DNA of 64,000 nucleotides from SAR324 cluster bacterium (GTDB lineage Bacteria > SAR324 > NAC60-12), in NCBI GenBank assembly GCA_028281495.1, contig JANQJU010000064.1, positions 434,001-498,000 of the forward strand, in the 5' to 3' direction. The first letter of the stretch is position 1, and every line of letters begins with the position of its first letter. Below are positions 44,142-53,700 of the stretch, piece by piece. A model generated the notes under the pieces. It saw nothing but the letters and a program-made list of their open reading frames with translations, had not been told where the DNA came from and did not search any database. The translations under genes were made by a program, and so were the position numbers.

Positions 44142-44177
44142 ATTCGATAGTGAAGAATCAAATTGTAGACAAAATTC
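44091..44177 (+). repeat. 87-bp diverged copy of part of the Mut7-C gene
   Basis: Aligns without gaps to 42105-42191, which encodes the first half of the Mut7-C zinc ribbon; I count about nine differences. It is joined directly to the broken kinase, creating a chimeric end. This records a duplication or illegitimate recombination event within the region. Confidence 0.85.
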
Positions 44178-44333
44178 ACAGCAATATCACATTGAGTCGT
44201 GATTTTATTGCTCACTAGTGTGGCAAGCTGCAAGAACTGATCGACGATTAAGAAGACCAAGTTCAGCTACGCTTGCCAATAATAGAAAGGCGTGAAAACC
44301 TGTTTCCAGCTAATAACTTAAGTCGTGGAAGCA

Positions 44334-44861
44334 CTAACTTTTAGGATTAACAGCTTGAATGACAGGGGTATTTACGATCTCTCCAAGATGGTGATCCACC
44401 AGATACGAAGGCGTTATATAGATTTTATCTGTGAATGGTTCATCATACTGGTTGGGATCCAATGAGAGGCCTGAGCGTGTAACGGTATAGTCTAAGGTTA
44501 AGAGGTTGGTATAACTTTGGGCAGGCACAGATTTTACAACATCTCCGTAAACTGGCTTGCCCTCAAATTTTCCGCTCCACAACCCAGTTTGAGGGGTGAT
44601 TTTGTAAGAAACCACCAATTCTGCCAGAGGAAGCTTCAGCGAATTATGGTAAAATGCGTAAGCAACATATTTGTTTGTTTCACTATGAGTGGATTCTGGA
44701 GTGATCGTTTCCTGAACAAAAAAGAAAACTGAGAGAATTCCATCAGTCCAATGGTAGGCCTTTAAAGATTTAAAAGAAATATTTTTGTATTTTTCTTTAA
44801 TATACGCTAACGCGTCTGATAATTCAGGTCCAGGTGGATTACCGGGTTTATCATCTGCCAT
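44334..44861 (-). CDS. Hypothetical 175-residue protein
   Basis: No family recognised. AAAAGGAGACAAC precedes the ATG, so it is probably translated. The composition is strand-rich (AYHWTDGILSVFFFVQETI, KYVAYAFYHNSLKL, LLTLDYTVTRSGL) with a proline-rich N-terminus, suggesting a beta-sandwich like other small proteins in the locus. No signal peptide. On its upstream side are two TGTAATATCx words in 10-bp register, loosely like the TGCAAT arrays. Confidence 0.6.
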   Translation of the reverse strand: MADDKPGNPPGPELSDALAYIKEKYKNISFKSLKAYHWTDGILSVFFFVQETITPESTHSETNKYVAYAFYHNSLKLPLAELVVSYKITPQTGLWSGKFEGKPVYGDVVKSVPAQSYTNLLTLDYTVTRSGLSLDPNQYDEPFTDKIYITPSYLVDHHLGEIVNTPVIQAVNPKS

Positions 44862-45459
44862 GTTGTCTCCTTTTGGTTAAAATTTAAAGATATAATAAAC
44901 AGTTATCATTCTAGGTTTAGTACAAATTCTCATGACTTTCCACACGAATGAATACGTTCTCAATCTGGACAAAAGAACAAATCGTCATTCCTTTGTGCCA
45001 GCTGTTGAAAGTCTAATACTTTCGTTCATTCTAGGATATTACACGATATTACACTCGATTTAGAATCGTCACATGTTGAATAGAAAGTCTCTAAGCCCGA
45101 TTAAATGCATTTCGTCTATCAGACCAAACTGTAGGCAGGTACATTTGGTGACCTTGCTACGAATAAATGATTGGTATGATAAATGCTGTTTGTGAAGGTT
45201 AAAAAAGAACAAAGTGCATAGGAAGAAATGTTGCCATTGCCTTCACTTCAACGTGAATTAATAACCTAAAACGAAAAGGAGCATGATGTCTAAAGTTGGT
45301 GTCTCAATACTACCTTACAGGTTCCTCTCACATCAGAGCCGTGGAAATCGAGTTGGACCAAGGGGGCTGTGTTGTGCGCTGCGAATGATTGTTTACAAAA
45401 TGCAACACTGCCGATTTGTCGCTGGTTGAAAGACGGCTGTTTGTGAGGTGTTTCCGGCC
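44862..45459. other. Intergenic region with a short 10-bp-phased repeat
   Basis: On the minus strand, TGTAATATCG and TGTAATATCC follow one another directly (around 45039-45058), then TAGAAT; this recalls the TGCAAT arrays upstream of 38180 and 40187, but with fewer and different copies. The rest is AT-rich without a clear gene other than a possible small frame at 45283-45429. Confidence 0.4.
45283..45429 (+). CDS. Possible small protein of 48 residues
   Basis: ATG codons at 45283 and 45286 follow AAAAGGAGC, a good ribosome binding site, and the frame is open for 48 residues containing several Arg and Cys. There is no similarity I recognise and no independent support beyond the ribosome binding site. 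Confidence 0.25.
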   Translation: MMSKVGVSILPYRFLSHQSRGNRVGPRGLCCALRMIVYKMQHCRFVAG

Positions 45460-46269
45460 TCAAAAGCCCGCAGCATCTTTTGCATTTTCGTAGTTTTCAC
45501 GCAGGATTTCGATTCCCACCGAATTTCTACCCAGAAATTGAGCGACTTCGCATGTGGTGCCGACCCCGGCAAAGGGGTCGAGCACCCAATCATATTGATC
45601 GGTGAACAACTTAATGAACCACTCCGGTAACGACTTAGGAAACACAGCACTGTGTTGGCGATTCGTACATTCCGTGGCAAGGTGTAAAACGTTAGTTGGG
45701 TAAACTTTGTCGCGATCCGTCCAATTGGAGATGTTTTTAGCAAAGTCGTTCCCGACTTTGGAACTGTGACGAACGGTATCGGTAGGTCCCAAGTGCTTGA
45801 GCCTCGATTTTGCCCAATCTCCCGTCGGAACCATCACGGTATCTTGGTGCATTTTGAAACGGCGTGTTTTGTTAAACTGTAAGATCCTTTCCCAAGCATC
45901 TCGAAATCGGTTGGGCCATTTTCCTGGATAGCAATTTTTCTTATGCCAGATGAATTCTTCGGTCCACAACCAGCCTTGTTCCCTCAAAGCTAGAATCAAC
46001 TCCAATACATAAGTATGGCGTTCTCCTTTGACAACTTTCTCTTTAATGTTGAGAATGAATGTTCCAGTGGGCTTGAGCACTCGAAGCATTTGTTGCGTGC
46101 GGGGTAAAAACCATTCGACATAATCTTCGGGGAGAATGCCTCCGTAGGTCTTGTGGCGACTGTCGGCATAAGGAGGGGAAGTGATAATCAGGTCAAAATG
46201 ATTATCTGGATATTGTTGCATGATATCGAGGCAGTCTCCCAGATACAACCGGGTGCTCAATCCCATCAT
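45460..46269 (-). CDS. Site-specific DNA methyltransferase (N4-cytosine or N6-adenine type, beta order)
   Basis: The 269-residue enzyme has catalytic motif IV TSPPYAD (Ser31 to Tyr34) near the N-terminus and SAM motif I DPFAGVGTT from Asp231 near the C-terminus, the order of beta-class amino-methyltransferases. TSPPY is frequent in N4-cytosine enzymes but also occurs in adenine ones. The region between (about 100-210) is the target-recognition part. No restriction enzyme gene is adjacent, so it is an orphan that could serve regulation or belong to a partly lost system. It may start at 46269 or 46266. Confidence 0.88.
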   Translation of the reverse strand: MMGLSTRLYLGDCLDIMQQYPDNHFDLIITSPPYADSRHKTYGGILPEDYVEWFLPRTQQMLRVLKPTGTFILNIKEKVVKGERHTYVLELILALREQGWLWTEEFIWHKKNCYPGKWPNRFRDAWERILQFNKTRRFKMHQDTVMVPTGDWAKSRLKHLGPTDTVRHSSKVGNDFAKNISNWTDRDKVYPTNVLHLATECTNRQHSAVFPKSLPEWFIKLFTDQYDWVLDPFAGVGTTCEVAQFLGRNSVGIEILRENYENAKDAAGF

Positions 46270-46574
46270 AATTACAACATGTTATAAGAGAATCGGATGA
46301 AAATATAAGTTATAAAAAATCAAGACCTCACGAGTTTATTATTATTGGAAATGAAAAACTTATATAAACTTGTCAGCATGATTTCAAATAAACTTTGATG
46401 TGTTTTCAGAAATCAGACTTATACTCTGGATTTGTGGTTTAAAAGGATAGTTTCGTCTTTTTTATTCGAACTATATTCTTAGTTTTCTCACAGGTGGCGT
46501 TTTGAGTCTGAAAAATTTCGCTCGGTTTGAGAGCGTTTCAACACTTCATCACACCCTCGTATGCAAGAGGTATT
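46270..46574. other. AT-rich divergent intergenic region
   Basis: Separates the minus-strand DNA methyltransferase from the plus-strand multi-HTH gene. It is AT-rich, with probable promoters for both, but I see no distinct repeat or gene. Confidence 0.4.
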
Positions 46575-47180
46575 TTGGCACGAATCGATGAGTTTCAACG
46601 CATCGCGATAGCGATCGAGTTGGACCAGGGCACCCCTATCCCGGATATTGCGAGCCAGTTTGGGGTGTCTGAACAATATGTCAAAAAGTTAGCCGCAGAG
46701 GTTGATTTGGTTCCCGGCACAGCCCCAAAGAAGCGTGTCCGGTTAACGCCAGCAGATAAAGAGGAAATGATTGAAATGTTGGAAGGAGGGGAAGACGTAG
46801 AAACGGTCGCACTATGTTTTGGCATCTCTGAAAAATACATCCGGCGCTTTTGCAAGGAACGCAAGATTGCGATTCCTCGCGCGAAACCGCTCACGGAAAA
46901 AGAACGTCTCGAAATCCTTCAATTGCTCAACGACGGCGACGCGGTGGAAGAAATCGCGGAGGCTTATCAGGTGTCTTTGGATGCGGTCGTTTTTGTTCGC
47001 GATGGCGAGTACAAAAAACTGAGTACAGACGCTTTAGGTTTTCTGTTTGAAAGCTTACGAGGTGACCCCCATCTGCCCCCGCGAACCCTCCGTGCTCATG
47101 CAAGGCTGGCCGGTTTTGATGTCCCGTTGACTGCCATTCTAGCCTACCGTCGTCGACTCAAAGGGTTTAATATGTTGTGA
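46575..47180 (+). CDS. Protein with repeated helix-turn-helix units
   Basis: A TTG at 46575 after AAGAGG is the likeliest start; an upstream in-frame ATG at 46527 lacks a ribosome binding site. Of the 201 residues, three successive HTH-like units are visible: IPDIASQFGVSEQYVKKLAA, VETVALCFGISEKYIRRFCK and VEEIAEAYQVSLDAVVFVRD, each about 55 residues apart, then a fourth, weaker helical unit. This resembles transposase-type or sigma-region-4-type HTHs used in tandem. It could bind an extended DNA site. It converges with topA, stops 7 bp apart. Confidence 0.65.
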   Translation: MARIDEFQRIAIAIELDQGTPIPDIASQFGVSEQYVKKLAAEVDLVPGTAPKKRVRLTPADKEEMIEMLEGGEDVETVALCFGISEKYIRRFCKERKIAIPRAKPLTEKERLEILQLLNDGDAVEEIAEAYQVSLDAVVFVRDGEYKKLSTDALGFLFESLRGDPHLPPRTLRAHARLAGFDVPLTAILAYRRRLKGFNML

Positions 47181-47187
47181 GTTCGCT

Positions 47188-49452
47188 CTATTTCCGCCTC
47201 GATTGACCCGAAGAGGCAATGATCTGTTCGCAGGCAGCTTGATCGAGGGTCACGGCTTTGGTACCGCGCGGGATTTTGTAATTCTTGTTGTCTTTTTTGA
47301 TGTAAAAACCGTAGGGACCTTTACGTACTTGGATCTCACCAAAATCGTGAATCACGTTTTTGCCTTGGGTTGCCTGAGCTTCTTTGACGAGTTCTAAAGC
47401 CCGTTCCAGGCTAATGGTGAGTGGGTCTTCATTTTGGACGTTATAATATTTGTCTCCAATTTTGACGTAGGGGCCATACTTCCCGTGATTCACGAGAATG
47501 TCCTGTCCGTCTTCGGTTGTCCCCAGGTTGCGGGGCAGGTCGAAATATTTGAGGGCATGTTCAAGTGTCATTTCAAACATATTTTGATCCGGTGGGATTG
47601 AAGCAAACAATGGTTTTTCTTCATCGTCTTTGGTGCCGATTTGAATCATCGGTCCGTACTTTCCCAAACGCACGCTGACCGGGCGACCCGATTTCGGATC
47701 AGGTCCCAGGATACGCTCCTGAAACACTTCGGCGCGGGTCACGGACTTTTCCTTATCTTGGACCCTTCCATGAAACGGCGGGTAAAAGTCTTTCATCATG
47801 CCCACCCAATCTTTTTTACCATGCGCTATTTCGTCGAAGTCTTGTTCGATGCGGGCGGTGAATCCCAAGTCCACCACTTCGGAAAAGTGTTTGGTGAGGA
47901 AATCGGTCACAATTTCTCCCATATGGGTGGGTTTGAGTTTTTTATCTTGGGTTTTTTCAACGTACCCTCGGTCTTGGATGGTCGAGATCGTGGGGGCATA
48001 GGTGGAAGGGCGTCCGATACCTTCTGATTCCAACTTTTTTACTAAAGAGGCTTCCGTGTAACGAGGGGGGGGTTTAGTGAAAAATTGTTCCGTGCGAATG
48101 CCTTCCAAATTCAGAACTTGGCCTTGTTTCACTTCAGGAAGGATCACATCCTTGCCTTCCAAAGCGGATTCCGGGTCATCAGACCCTTCCGTGTAAGCTT
48201 TCAAGAAGCCTGGAAACAGGATGCGTTGACCTTTCACTTCGAGTAAATATTCTTGTTCGGGACCTGCACTGATTTTGAGGGTGGTATGCGCAAACTTGGC
48301 TTCGGTCATTTGGGTGGCCAATGTGCGTTTCCAAATCAAGTCGTACAGTTTGAATTGCTGATCACTGAGATATTCTTTCATCGTACTCGGTTTTTGAGAA
48401 AGGTCGACCGGACGGATCGCTTCGTGAGCTTCTTGGGCGCCTTTCGCCTTCTTCGTGAAGTGACGGGGCTTAGCGAGTGCGAATTCTTTCCCAAATTCTT
48501 TCAAGATCACTTCTCTGGCTTGGGTCAAGGATTGCGCAGCCAAGTTGACGGAATCGGTCCGCATGTAAGTGATCAATCCTCCGCTATAATTCGGAATTTC
48601 AAAATTACCTTCATAGAGTTGTTGGGCAATCCGCATGGTCTGTTTTACCGAAAAACCTATTTTGCGGGCGGCTTCTTGCTGCAAGGTGGATGTGATGAAC
48701 GGGGGGACGGGTTTGCGGACGCTCTCTCGTTCGTCGATGTTGCTGATTTCGAAGCGTCCCTCTTTTAAGGCTGCTTTGATTTCTGTGGCTTCGGCCTCGT
48801 TACGGATCTTCAAGACTTTGCCGTGTTTCCGAACCAATTCGGCGATGAATGTGGGATCTTGAAACGCAGCTTTGACCTTCCAATATTCTTCCGGTTCGAA
48901 CACACGAATCTCCCGTTCGCGCTCTACCAGAATGCGTACGGCTACACTTTGTACCCGACCCGCAGAAAGCCCGGGTTTGACCTTCCGCCACAACAAGGGA
49001 GACAAACGATAACCGACGGCTCTGTCCAGAATTCGCCGGGCTTGCTGTGCGTCAACTAAGGGTTGGTCGACATCACGAGGAGTCTCCAAAGCATGCAGAA
49101 TCGCGGTTTTGGTGATTTCGTGAAACACGATGCGTTTGATCGGGTGTTTGTTGATTTTCAGAGCTGAGATGAGGTGCCAAGCAATCGACTCGCCTTCACG
49201 GTCCTCGTCGGTAGCGAGAAAAATGGTCGTGTCCTTATCAATTTCTTTTTTCAGTTGTTGAATGATCTTCCGTTTGTCCTTGGAAACGGCATATTGCGGC
49301 TCGTATTCGTTTTCAGGGTCAAATCCCAATTCATTGGAGGGTAAGTCGCGGACATGCCCCATGCTGGCCAATACGGTGAAGTCATTTCCTAAAAATTTGG
49401 AGATGGTTTTTGCCTTTGCAGGGGATTCCACGATGATGAGTTGCTTTGCCAT
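47188..49452 (-). CDS. topA: DNA topoisomerase I
   Basis: Type IA topoisomerase that removes negative supercoils by nicking and passing a strand. The Toprim domain has LIIVESPAKAKTISKFLG near the N-terminus and ATDEDREGE; the catalytic tyrosine is Tyr296 in LITYMRTDS. GRPSTYAPTISTI is conserved near residue 475. Length is 754. The zinc ribbons of E. coli TopA are absent; the C-terminus instead has repeats of the type HGKYGPYVKIGDKYYN and KGPYGFYIKKDNKNYKI, the Toprim_Crpt tail seen in many other phyla. AGGAAC precedes the start. Confidence 0.97.
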   Translation of the reverse strand: MAKQLIIVESPAKAKTISKFLGNDFTVLASMGHVRDLPSNELGFDPENEYEPQYAVSKDKRKIIQQLKKEIDKDTTIFLATDEDREGESIAWHLISALKINKHPIKRIVFHEITKTAILHALETPRDVDQPLVDAQQARRILDRAVGYRLSPLLWRKVKPGLSAGRVQSVAVRILVEREREIRVFEPEEYWKVKAAFQDPTFIAELVRKHGKVLKIRNEAEATEIKAALKEGRFEISNIDERESVRKPVPPFITSTLQQEAARKIGFSVKQTMRIAQQLYEGNFEIPNYSGGLITYMRTDSVNLAAQSLTQAREVILKEFGKEFALAKPRHFTKKAKGAQEAHEAIRPVDLSQKPSTMKEYLSDQQFKLYDLIWKRTLATQMTEAKFAHTTLKISAGPEQEYLLEVKGQRILFPGFLKAYTEGSDDPESALEGKDVILPEVKQGQVLNLEGIRTEQFFTKPPPRYTEASLVKKLESEGIGRPSTYAPTISTIQDRGYVEKTQDKKLKPTHMGEIVTDFLTKHFSEVVDLGFTARIEQDFDEIAHGKKDWVGMMKDFYPPFHGRVQDKEKSVTRAEVFQERILGPDPKSGRPVSVRLGKYGPMIQIGTKDDEEKPLFASIPPDQNMFEMTLEHALKYFDLPRNLGTTEDGQDILVNHGKYGPYVKIGDKYYNVQNEDPLTISLERALELVKEAQATQGKNVIHDFGEIQVRKGPYGFYIKKDNKNYKIPRGTKAVTLDQAACEQIIASSGQSRRK

Positions 49453-49782
49453 TAGAATGTTCCTTCATGCTGATAAATTGCTGTATATACAGGGGTCGAG
49501 AAGCAAGTTTCCTGTTTCAGGGGGACGTTAGCACAATGCTTTTGTCGTTTCAAACCGTCTTCCTTAGGCCAAATAGCCCCTGAATTTGCTCCTTTGATAG
49601 TTAAGACATTGCCCTGACTTCAAAAGACACAAGAAACAGAAGCTTATCGTTTTTGCAAACGAAAATATCTGGCTTCCTGGAAAAGTAGAGGAGCGTGAAA
49701 GTGGATGAGTTGAAAAGTTGGTTGTTTTTGAGCATTGACTGTTTCCTTCAATTCGGAGTGTAATCTCAGCCACTTCAGCGAA

Positions 49783-49950
49783 ATTAGGTGCCGGTGTCAT
49801 CCGGAGAATAGGGAATACGGTGAAAGTCCGTAGCTGTCCGCGCAACTGTAACAGGAAAACGCTGTAGCAAAGGCCACTGCATGACAATGTGGGAAGGCGC
49901 TACACTCCGCCTGAAGCCAGGAGACCTGCCTAATAGAATATCAGGCGACG
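49783..49950 (+). promoter_or_regulatory. Cobalamin (B12) riboswitch
   Basis: Conserved blocks of the cobalamin riboswitch appear in order: GGTGCCGG, AATAGGGAATACGGTG, AAAGTCCGTAGCTGTCCGC, GCAACTGTAA, GCCACTG, GGGAAGG and the B12 box GCCAGGAGACCTGCC at 49916-49930. It precedes cobO by about 190 bases and should lower expression of the cob genes when adenosylcobalamin is abundant. Boundaries are approximate. Confidence 0.95.
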
Positions 49951-50139
49951 GAACTAGGAGGCTGAGGAGCGCCCGTTTTGCACTTCCACCCACAATCCTT
50001 CCTATCAGCCTTTTTGTTATCTCAAGAACCATCCCCTTCGTTGGAGTTTGCAAAGTCATTGAACGGGTTCTTCGGAACGTATTCCATGAACCGCCACCTG
50101 AGATCATTAATAAGGCAAGCAACCAAGTGAAAGGACATC

Positions 50140-50706
50140 ATGAGCGAACAAGAAACCAAAGCACCCCCGATCAAACACGGTGCTTTCCAGATTTACACGG
50201 GAGAGGGTAAAGGCAAAAGCACCGCATCCTTGGGATTGATGCTTCGAGCGTTGGGAACCGGATTTCGAGTGTATTATGTAAGGATGTTGAAACCCAAATG
50301 GCAGACAGGTGAAATCAAATTATGTCCTGATCTGCACCCGAATCTCACATTTCGGAATGTTCCGTATTATTGGGCTTTGTGTGTGAGCAAAAAGGTGCCG
50401 CAGGATATTGAGAATATGAAGGAAAAGTTGAAACCTGAAATGGAGCAAATCAAACAAGCTATGGTTTCTGGCGACTACGACCTCGTGATTCTGGATGAAA
50501 TCAACTACTGCATCCACCGCGGATTGATTCCTTTGGAAACTGCAATCGATTTAGTGGACTCTCGTCCTGAAAAGGTAGAGTTGGTGTTCACAGGCCGCCA
50601 CGCACATGAGGAATTGGTGGAGCGAGCGGACTTGGTTACTGAAATGCGAAAGATAAAACACCATTTTGAAAAAGGGGTGAAAGCCCGCATTGGTATTGAA
50701 TTTTAA
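50140..50706 (+). CDS. cobO: Cob(I)yrinic acid a,c-diamide adenosyltransferase (CobO/BtuR type)
   Basis: CobO adds the 5'-deoxyadenosyl group to cob(I)yrinic acid a,c-diamide in cobalamin synthesis. The P-loop is GEGKGKST (residues 21-28), preceded by IYT; VILDEINYC and VFTGRHAHEELVERADLVTEM are typical of the family. Length 188 is normal. AAAGGACATC precedes the ATG. It is the first gene after the riboswitch and heads a unit with cobN, 8 bp downstream. Confidence 0.95.
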   Translation: MSEQETKAPPIKHGAFQIYTGEGKGKSTASLGLMLRALGTGFRVYYVRMLKPKWQTGEIKLCPDLHPNLTFRNVPYYWALCVSKKVPQDIENMKEKLKPEMEQIKQAMVSGDYDLVILDEINYCIHRGLIPLETAIDLVDSRPEKVELVFTGRHAHEELVERADLVTEMRKIKHHFEKGVKARIGIEF

Positions 50707-50714
50707 GGAGTCCC

Positions 50715-53700
50715 ATGCACCGAGTTTCTACCGAATCCGGCGCTCTCGATGCCGAACGAGAGTTGCATCTGATTCAACAAACCCCCGCGGATATTGTTTT
50801 TGTCAGTGCCGCAGACACCGACCTCGCTTGTGTCACTCAAGCGTGGAAACCTTTGTTTGGCAATCGGCTGCGAGTGACCAATGCCAAACCCTTGCAACAA
50901 CCGCGAGTGGCGGATGACTATGCACATCGGGTCTTGCAAAAAGCCCGTCTGGTGATCCTGCGCCTTTTAGGAGGGAAAGCGTATTTCGATCATTTATTGG
51001 AGGAACTCCTCCACCTCAAAGCTCACACGCCTCGTCCTCAAATCCTGTTGCTTCCTGGAACCGACAGTTGGGATATGGAATTGATGCCTTATGGCGATTT
51101 TCCTGAATCGATGGTTCAACAACTTTTTGGCTATTTTCGAGAAAGTGGTTTGGACAATGTGGAACGTGCTGGAATCGCCATTCAACTCCTTTTGGAAGGT
51201 CGCAACGATGCTTGGCCTGAAGTGGTTCCTACCCCTATGTACGGTTGGTATCACCCTGAAGAACGGACACTTCTCAGTGATCCAGAGCCGCAGTCATCGA
51301 GATCCATTGCATGGATTTGCTTTTATCGGGCTTGGTATCAAACAGGGGATTTGGAAGTGATCAATGCCTTGTGGGATTCCTTAGAGGCCCAAGGGTTTCA
51401 GGTGGAGGGATTTTATGCCTATTCCTTGAGGCATCCAGAAGCGCAAAACGCAATGGTGCAAAAGGCAGAAGCCGAACCACCTCAAGTCATTCTGACGTTG
51501 CAAAGCTTTTCGGTTGGCATGCAAGACATCCAACGAGTTTCGTTCCTAGAAACCTTGGGTTGCCCCGTATTGCAAGTGCCCGTTTCCACCCACGACCGCC
51601 ATGCTTGGGAACACAACCCCCGGGGATTGACACCTTCAGAAGTCGCGATGAACGTGGCCTTGCCTGAAATCGATGGACGAGTGCTGGGGACAGTTATTGG
51701 ATTCAAAGAAGAATATCAAACCGATGCCGATGTGGAATTCACGCTAAAACGGCTTTTGCCCGATCCATCACAGATTCAGTATGTAGCCGAATTGGCATGG
51801 AATTGGGCCAAACTGAAACGACGCCCCAATGCACAAAAGCGCATCGCCATCATATTGGCAAACTACCCGAATAAAGACAGTCGGCTGGGAAATGGCGTGG
51901 GATTGGATACACCTGCTAGCGTTGTGAATTTTTTGAAGGCCTTGGAAGATTCCGGATATCAGGTGACAGACCCCCCGGAAGACGGAGAAGCGCTCATGAA
52001 CTTCATGCAGGCGGGAATCACCAATGATGTGGAAAGAAGCTATGGCAAGGCCTGCGAACAGTTTTTACCTCACACTTTGTGGCAACAATGCCTTCAGGCA
52101 CTTCCGCAAGCCACGCAAGAGCATTTGATGCAACAATGGTCTGATGCGGAGCGCGAAGGCTTTGTTGAAAAGACCCCTCAGGGAGACCTTCCCGTAGCCG
52201 GAAAGCAATTTGGAAATGTGTTTATCGGGATTCAGCCACCTCGTGGGTTTGCCGTTCAGACGCAGGCGATCTATCACAGCCCCGACCTGCCCCCACCCCC
52301 GGAATACATCGCGTTTTATTTGTGGATTCGCGAGGTGTTTCAGGCCGATGCCATCGTACACTTTGGGAAACATGGAAACTTGGAGTGGCTCCCTGGACGC
52401 AGTGTGGCCTTAGGGAGTGAAGATTTTCCTCGCATTTGCATCGGGCCGACTCCGCATCTGTATCCGTTTATCGTCAACAATCCCGGAGAGGGTACTCAAG
52501 CCAAACGTCGTGCTTCAGCAGTGATTATCGACCATCTGACTCCGCCATTGGCCCGGGCTGGGTTGTATGAAGATTTAGAAAAGATCGAGCGGTTGCTTGA
52601 GGAACACGCTCATTGTGAAACCCTATATCCCGAACGTGCCCACGAACTGGAACATGAGATCGAGCACATCCTAGCCGAAGCCTCCTGGAGAGATGAATTG
52701 CCTCAAGACGAAGACTGGTTGAATGCTTTGGGTAATTACCTGTGTGAAATCAAAGAGAGCCAAATTCGTTCTGGCTTGCATATCTTCGGGCAAGCCCCGG
52801 AAGGGCAGCGAAAATTGGACTTCCTACTCAGTCTGTTGCGAATGCCCTCTGCACACTACCCTGGACTGCTGCAAAGCTTACTTGATGAAGATTCCAGCTT
52901 CGATCTCAACTCGCTGGCCCCAGATCAACGAGATGCCCTCCATCAACGCGCCACTCAATGGATCGAAGAAGCTTGCAAACTCAAACATTATCCTCAAGAA
53001 GCCGCGCCACTGAGCCAACTGCGCGAGTTGTTGTATGATCAACTTCAACCCCGGCTGCATCAATGCCAGGCTGAAATGGACAATCTTCTGTTTGCTCTGC
53101 AAGGGCGTTTCATTGCTCCAGGGCCTTCGGGAGCACCCACACGCGGGCGAATCGATGTTTTACCCACCGGACGTAATTTCTTTTCCATTGATCCCCGAGT
53201 GATTCCCACACCAACTTCCTGGAAGTGTGGCAAAGACCTCGCGGAAAAATTGTTACAACGTTATCAAGCAGAACACGGGGAGTATCCCAAGAATATCGCC
53301 ATGGTGATCTGGGGAACTTCGAACATGCGGACTGGAGGAGATGATATTGCCCAAGCCCTTTGGTTGTGGGGAGTTGAACCCGTTTGGGAAAAAGTGTCGG
53401 GTCGGATCATTGATTTCGAAATCTGGCCTGCTCATCTATTGGGTCGTCCACGAGTGGATGTCTTGCTTCGAGTTTCTGGGCTGTTCCGAGATGCGTTTGG
53501 CGACACGATGCGTTTGTTGGCTACGATTCCCAAACGACTTGCCCAACTCGATGAACCCGGATCACTCAATCCCATTCGAGCGGCTTGGCTGAAGGATCGT
53601 AAAACGCTAATACAGGAGCAGGTGTCTGAGGAGACAGCAGACGACTTAGCCCATCTCCGTGTGTTCAGTTCAGGGCCGGGGTGTTATGGGACTGGATTGC

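Noticed and set aside
49881..50210. Plus-strand open frame of 109 codons over the riboswitch and cobO start
   Set aside because: It overlaps the B12 riboswitch and cobO and has no protein-like features; the RNA element explains the region.
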